Of a stretch of DNA of 64,000 nucleotides, positions 59,328-64,000 are shown piece by piece. The DNA is from Neckera pumila. Its lineage: Eukaryota > Streptophyta > Bryopsida > Hypnales > Neckeraceae. A program made the translations under genes and the position numbers. Within the stretch, counting starts at the first letter, position 1. Each line of letters opens with the position of its first letter. The notes beneath the pieces were generated by a model. The model made no database searches, was not told the DNA's origin, and worked only from the letters and a program-made list of their open reading frames with translations. The DNA lies in the NCBI GenBank assembly GCA_963969595.1, contig OZ018410.1:21500913-21564912 (forward strand), written 5' to 3'.

Positions 59328-61180
59328 ATTGAACACTCCATTTTTTTTAATTTTGTGCTTCAACATTAAATTGTGCCACCACTGCATTCAAATCAACATT
59401 GCAACCTCTTTTTATGAATTGCCATTGCAAGCGCAATGACAAGAATGGACTACATTCGAGGCCACAAGTTCTAAGACATTGTGCTCCTTTGAGGTCTCTA
59501 CATGATTCAAAAATACAAGATTGCTTGTTGTCATCAAGCTCAAGGTCACAAGAAAAATCTTCCAATGGTCCTAAATAATAACTTTCATCCTTGTACCAAA
59601 TTTCAGCTTGTATTTATGTAGATTTGACTTTGACTCCAATGGCACTACTCACCTTGTCAAGGTTTGATGACTCGTCACTTTCAAAAGAATACCCTCTAAT
59701 CAAGTGGTCATGCCTTAATGTATGGAACTTTGTTCTTACAACTCCTTCCGATTCTTAGCCTTGTTCATAAGGTTTGACATATTGCAATATGCTGGATATC
59801 AAGAAGAACTTGGAAGTGGATGTCATAATCAATAAATTGACAGGTTTGACTTCCAAAACCTTATAAACTTTTCATGCATGGGACAACCAAACCTGCAATA
59901 GCGTTTCACTCCGACCAAGCTTCAATGTTGCACAGTTCAAAAACTCAAGGATGATGGTTATTGAAACTCACAATGTCTAAGCAATGCTAGTCCCTCTCTA
60001 TCCTCTTTGTGACCTTAAAAACTCCAAAATCCAATGAAGAAAAGCTCTCTCTTTAGCTCTAGTTCTACCTTTTAGCAAGATCCAAAGCTTTAGAGCTTGA
60101 TGCTTACAAATCTCAATCCAACATCACGGAAAGCTATTATTTTTAAGCTTACCAAAGATGTGAATGTTTTTGTTTCAATTTTACTAAAGGATCTCTAAGT
60201 GCAAGAGCAGAACAAGCACCATTGCAAATAAAGTAGCGCAAGGTTCACGTATAGAGTCTTCTGCATCTATTGAATTCAAGCAAATGATGTAACAAGAACA
60301 ATGTGGTCGCAAGGCTTTATTCTAGGTAAACAAAAATATTCATTTCTCAATAGTAGATAGTGGGAAAATTAAGAAAAAATATTTTAAAAACAACTATACA
60401 GTGGAAAATTTGATAAAGGTGATTTCATTTTAGATGTGTTTGAAAGTATTACATAACTCACAAAATTGAAAATTGGGATCACCTTTAGGTTTATCTTTCA
60501 ACCCTACATCTCTAAATGCACAATACACCTCCAATACTTGATTTAATTGAAATTTTAATTTTTTCACATATAAATAGTCTATAAAGGTCAGTGTAATCTA
60601 TTAAAATATTAAAAAGCATTCATTCTTATAAGACGGAAGAAAAAAAACAAGGCAAAATTTTAATAGGATAATTTGAAGGTATGGAACTTTATACTAGGTG
60701 TAAGTCTTCAATTGTTGTGAATTAACACTTGAAATTAAAAGCAAATAATAAAAAACATATTTCAATAACTTTCCAACAATATATCACGCACCATGTTTGA
60801 TTTGGAATAATACATGAAATTGCAATTCAAAATCTATAGAGAAACATTTGGCAATGAAATTAGCATTTATAATACTTACAAGACGTTTGTACTTGTCATT
60901 ATACTTTAACCATCATCTAGACACAACAATACAATTCATAACATTTTATGAGTTAATCTAAGGTAGGGACATTTTTAGGGCATCTCCATTTCCAATTCTA
61001 TAAATTCATAACTAATTCAATAATTTTAAAAATTTAGAATAAAAATGGATTGATTAGCTTTTCCTTGATTGTCTTGCAAGGAATATGAATTTCAAAAGTT
61101 GGCTAAAATCTGTTTTGAGGGATACAACCCCTTGCTAAATCCCAATCAACGGTCAAAAGGAACAAATCTTACACATAATG
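59328..61180. other. Gene-free stretch
   Basis: No gene, terminus or array could be supported. The minus-strand frame at 59,347-59,565 has no recognisable domain or splice partner. Confidence 0.4.
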
Positions 61181-61184
61181 TAAA

Positions 61185-61695
61185 CCAACCTATGATAGGC
61201 AAAAAGTCTATGATAGACACCTAGGAAATGATCCATTATAGGGCTTGCATCAACCTATAACAAACTTTTTTCAACAAATGGGATTTGGAATACATTAGTT
61301 TGAATCAATGGCCATAGTCAATGTCTTGGATGATAGTGATGGAGTGATTAGAAATTGCAAGAAGAGCTTCCACCTTTTAAGTGTAAATTCATCAAATAAA
61401 GTGACATTTTTCTTTGCCTTTGTATTATGTCCATATTAGGAAATATTGTGATTGCTCTATGTGAGTAACATGACTATTGTGGACAAGTTTATTGTTGGTT
61501 TTGAGGTAGTCTAGAGACTCTTTTGGACCAATTGAGCAGCACACTTCAAAAATTCATAACAAACTCATACTTTGTGAGAAAATAGAATTTCAATCACTCT
61601 CCCTATTTCTCACATTTGTCTTTACATGGAAAAAATTTAAAATTTTTCAATAATACCAAGAGGGTCATTTTGCCTGCATAGGCTGGTATACCATA
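61185..61695. mobile_element. AGGTAAA-family MITE, copy 2
   Basis: Aligns with 50,254-50,694 (TAAACCAACCTATGATAGGC at the left, GGCTGGTATACC at the right, GATTAGAAATTGCAAG and TCTCACATTTGTCTTTACAT inside). Terminal bases are decayed. Confidence 0.6.
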
Positions 61696-61758
61696 TTTAC
61701 ATATTTACATATTCACATCATTGACATTTCTTCGTCTTTTTCAAACAACTAATTGATA

Positions 61759-62328
61759 TTTCATCTGTCTCAAAATAAATCCAGGATTTCTTAGAAATGA
61801 CTAGATTATTACACGAGTTGTTCCTATTTTCTAGGGATTGTGAAGATATTGTAGCTTCTACTAAACCACACTAGGTGTGAAAGAATGTAAGTCAAAAGTG
61901 AAGGAGGGCATATTGAAAACAAGCGGTGAAAGTGGTAGATTTTGGAATTGCTTCAGCGGTATTAATTTTGATCATTCTTTGAGCAATGCAAGTGCAATGA
62001 TGTTCATTGATGTTGTCTATGTTCAATTCCAACAATTTCTTATAACTTAACTCCAAGAAATTCTTAATAAGAGATTTGTTTGTAGCAATTTCTATATAGT
62101 TTTGGGTTGAGTTCTTTGCCTTTGGTTGATAATAGGTTGTATTTCAATTCCATTTACAAGGATTGAATTGCTAAATAGTCTTTGGAATGTCACATCTATA
62201 GATTCTTTTGCTTGAAGGTGTTTGAACTAGCTTCAATTGTTGTCTATCATGTTGTAGAGAGCCAATTTCAAATTTAATTTGAGACAAGTATAGTTGGGAA
62301 CCCTTCATTTATTTCAAGACAAAGAGAG
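61759..62328. mobile_element. Stowaway-like element, family 2, copy 2 (570 bp)
   Basis: TTTCATCTGTCTCAAAATAA at the left, TTATTTCAAGACAAAGAGAG at the right, TA on both sides (61,757-61,758 and 62,329-62,330). Collinear with 51,051-51,632 (both contain GTGAAAGAATG.., GATCATTCTYTKAGCAA and TTTGCTTGTAGYA-type blocks). Confidence 0.75.
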
Positions 62329-62409
62329 TATGATCTTGGCAAGTAGAGAGCTCTGCCCCAGTTACTGTTATATAGAAAATGCTACTACACTCAAATGGGA
62401 GACTTTTCA

Positions 62410-62902
62410 AGCCCTAAATCTTAAAAAAAAAAAAGCCAACAAAACCAAGTGACAAACTAGAAGTTTGCTCTCATACCATTGTAGAATTTTAAAAAAAAAT
62501 TCCCCACATATAAACAAGTGTGAGAGACGTTGAGAGCAATTGAAATTATATTCTTTTTTGACAAGTATAAGTTTTCTATGAATTTTTGAAGTGTTCAACC
62601 CATCATGATCCAAAAGAGTCTCTAGACTACCTTAGAACTAATAAAATATGTTTATATAATGTTCATCTTACACACTGTTCTAATGCAGTCACAATAATTT
62701 TAATGTAGAAGGCCTCAAAAAATCACTTCCTACAATGAAATTTCAATGAAAAATTAGAAATTCCTACAGTCACTAATCACTTCATTATTGTCAGGTACAA
62801 CATTGACTATGGCCCAAATTTCATTTGTTGCAAACCCCCATAATGGGGTCATTTCCTAGATGTCTACTATGGAATCTTTTGACCACAATGGCCGTTCTAC
62901 CT
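62410..62902. mobile_element. AGGTAAA-family MITE, copy 3 (inverse)
   Basis: The right end CCACAATGGCCGTTCTACCT then TA (62,903-62,904) is the mirror of the family's left end. Internal blocks (AATGGGGTCATTTCCTAGAT, AGTCTCTAGACTACCTTAGA) are reverse complements of those in copies 1 and 2. Confidence 0.6.
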
Positions 62903-63250
62903 TATACAATTGGTGTCAAAATGACATCATTGTTAGGAACTATCAATGGGAAAAGAAAGGAAAAAACTTAATTCCTAGATTATAGTTTTGACATTAAATA
63001 TTATAAGCATGGATTGTGATGAAAGTTAGAAAATACTTTGTACTTGCTACTAACTACAATAGGGTAGGAGGTCCATTAGAAACACCCATTAAAGAGCTGA
63101 AAATTAATTTGGTGAGGATCCACTACTTGAAATATTTTTTTAATAAAATTTCCTTGAAAGGCAAATGAAGTTGGCATCTAACCCAAGTTGTTTCATATTT
63201 TTTGGAGCTTTGTAGAATTAGTTATGAATTTTTGAATTTGAGCGTTGATA

Positions 63251-63695
63251 AGGTAGAAATACCTATACCCAACCAAGATCTTAAACTCGACCTGTAGCAT
63301 GCATGTATTTCCAACCAAAGCTGGAACATGTTTACAACCAAAGATTGGAATGCTTTTTTTTCTCCTTTTCAAAGTTGGAACTACGATATTATGATACATG
63401 TCCTAAAGTGTTATAAAGTATGCGGAAAGTAGTAAGTGGGAAAGTAGTATCTTAATTGATACAGAATTGGAAGACTCTATACATTGGATATGGGTTCGGA
63501 CTATATTTTGGCTTCCAAAAATCAGAGTAATTGCAATTTTGGGAATAAAATTACCAAAAAAATACAATCCCTATATTTCCTATCTTCCTACTTGGGAAAA
63601 ATTTGCATTGCTTCATTCTGTTCATGATTTGTTTCAAAATCGCTTAAATGACTGGATATGGGTGCAATTACTTTAGTCACTAGAAGTGTCCACCT
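63251..63695. mobile_element. AGGTAGAAG-family MITE, copy 2 (inverse)
   Basis: TA (63,249-63,250), then AGGTAGAAATACC at the left; right end near GTGTCCACCT. Internal blocks such as CCTATCTTCCTACTTGGGAA are the reverse complement of the copy at 23,170, so a similar short frame (sharing the word ISYLPTWEKF) is read in both copies. The right TA is decayed. Confidence 0.6.
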
Positions 63696-63904
63696 CTTGA
63701 TATGTATACTTCTTGTACATTGTTGGTGCAATGAGAAAGCAAATTGTACTTGAACGCTAAAAGGTGGTTTTAGAAATGGCACATTCACAATGATGGTTAC
63801 CAAAGATTTATTACATTGTGAATTGAACTCCTTTTATAATACAAGCATTCCTTGCAACATATGTCAATTCCAAATGTTGCTACATGTTGAATACGTAAGT
63901 TAAC

Positions 63905-64000
63905 CCTAGCAGGATTGTCACCATGGAAGTCATCTTATTTAGTATTGTATAAATCATTTGCTTAAAAAACACCCAAAAACACTCACTAGAGGTCAAACTA
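63905..64000. mobile_element. TTAA-type element start (runs off the window)
   Basis: TTAA at 63,901-63,904, then CCCTAGCAGGATTGTCACC. The following 90 bases resemble the sequence at 22,485. The right end lies beyond the window. Confidence 0.45.

Noticed and set aside
1..64000. tRNA, rRNA and other structured RNA genes
   Set aside because: I looked for TTCGANTC-type T-arms and conserved rRNA words and saw none that fold. A covariance-model search would be decisive.

Overview
The window looks like nuclear DNA of a land plant. Three split genes with GT-AG introns of about 90 to 710 bases can be rebuilt exon by exon. One of them, DEG5, is a plastid-lumen protease known from plants. The rest is AT-rich and packed with transposon copies, foldbacks and tandem arrays. 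Short introns and a mixture of CACTA-type, Stowaway-like and TTAA-flanked elements would fit a bryophyte or lycophyte, but the species cannot be fixed from the sequence.

Layout: 1-8,090 is a repeat block in which AT-rich satellite arms of opposite orientation carry TTAA-flanked elements and GC-rich minisatellites. 8,732-12,107 is a 5'-truncated, decayed LINE with 16-bp target-site duplications. 12,370-14,600 holds an inverted satellite and a long palindrome. 16,025-19,069 holds a TTAA-flanked element, the start of another, and a CACTA-like element. 20,934-23,601 has more small DNA elements. 23,981-25,689 (minus) is a phosducin-like PLP3 gene. 26,770-28,095 has MITE remnants. 29,729-33,412 (plus) is DEG5. 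34,091-36,334 has TTAA-flanked and Stowaway-like elements. 38,196-45,951 (minus) is a 17-exon oxysterol-binding-protein-related gene with a PH domain, followed by its GC-richer upstream region to about 47,460. 47,460-64,000 is gene-free: a 335-bp tandem array interrupted by MITEs, foldbacks and several repeat families.

The three genes are housekeeping-type and do not form a pathway: chaperone-assisted folding (PLP3), thylakoid-lumen proteolysis (DEG5) and lipid transfer at membrane contacts (ORP). Their introns show none of the elements described here.

The most notable system is a set of at least a dozen non-autonomous elements flanked by TTAA and ending CCCCTAAAGG/CCTTTAGGGG or relatives (CCCTGGAGTG, CCCTAAAAGG, CCTTGGAAGG). 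Related uninterrupted sequences inside this window show that a single TTAA is duplicated on insertion. That is the signature of piggyBac-type transposition, which I believe is little documented in land plants. No transposase for it is visible here.
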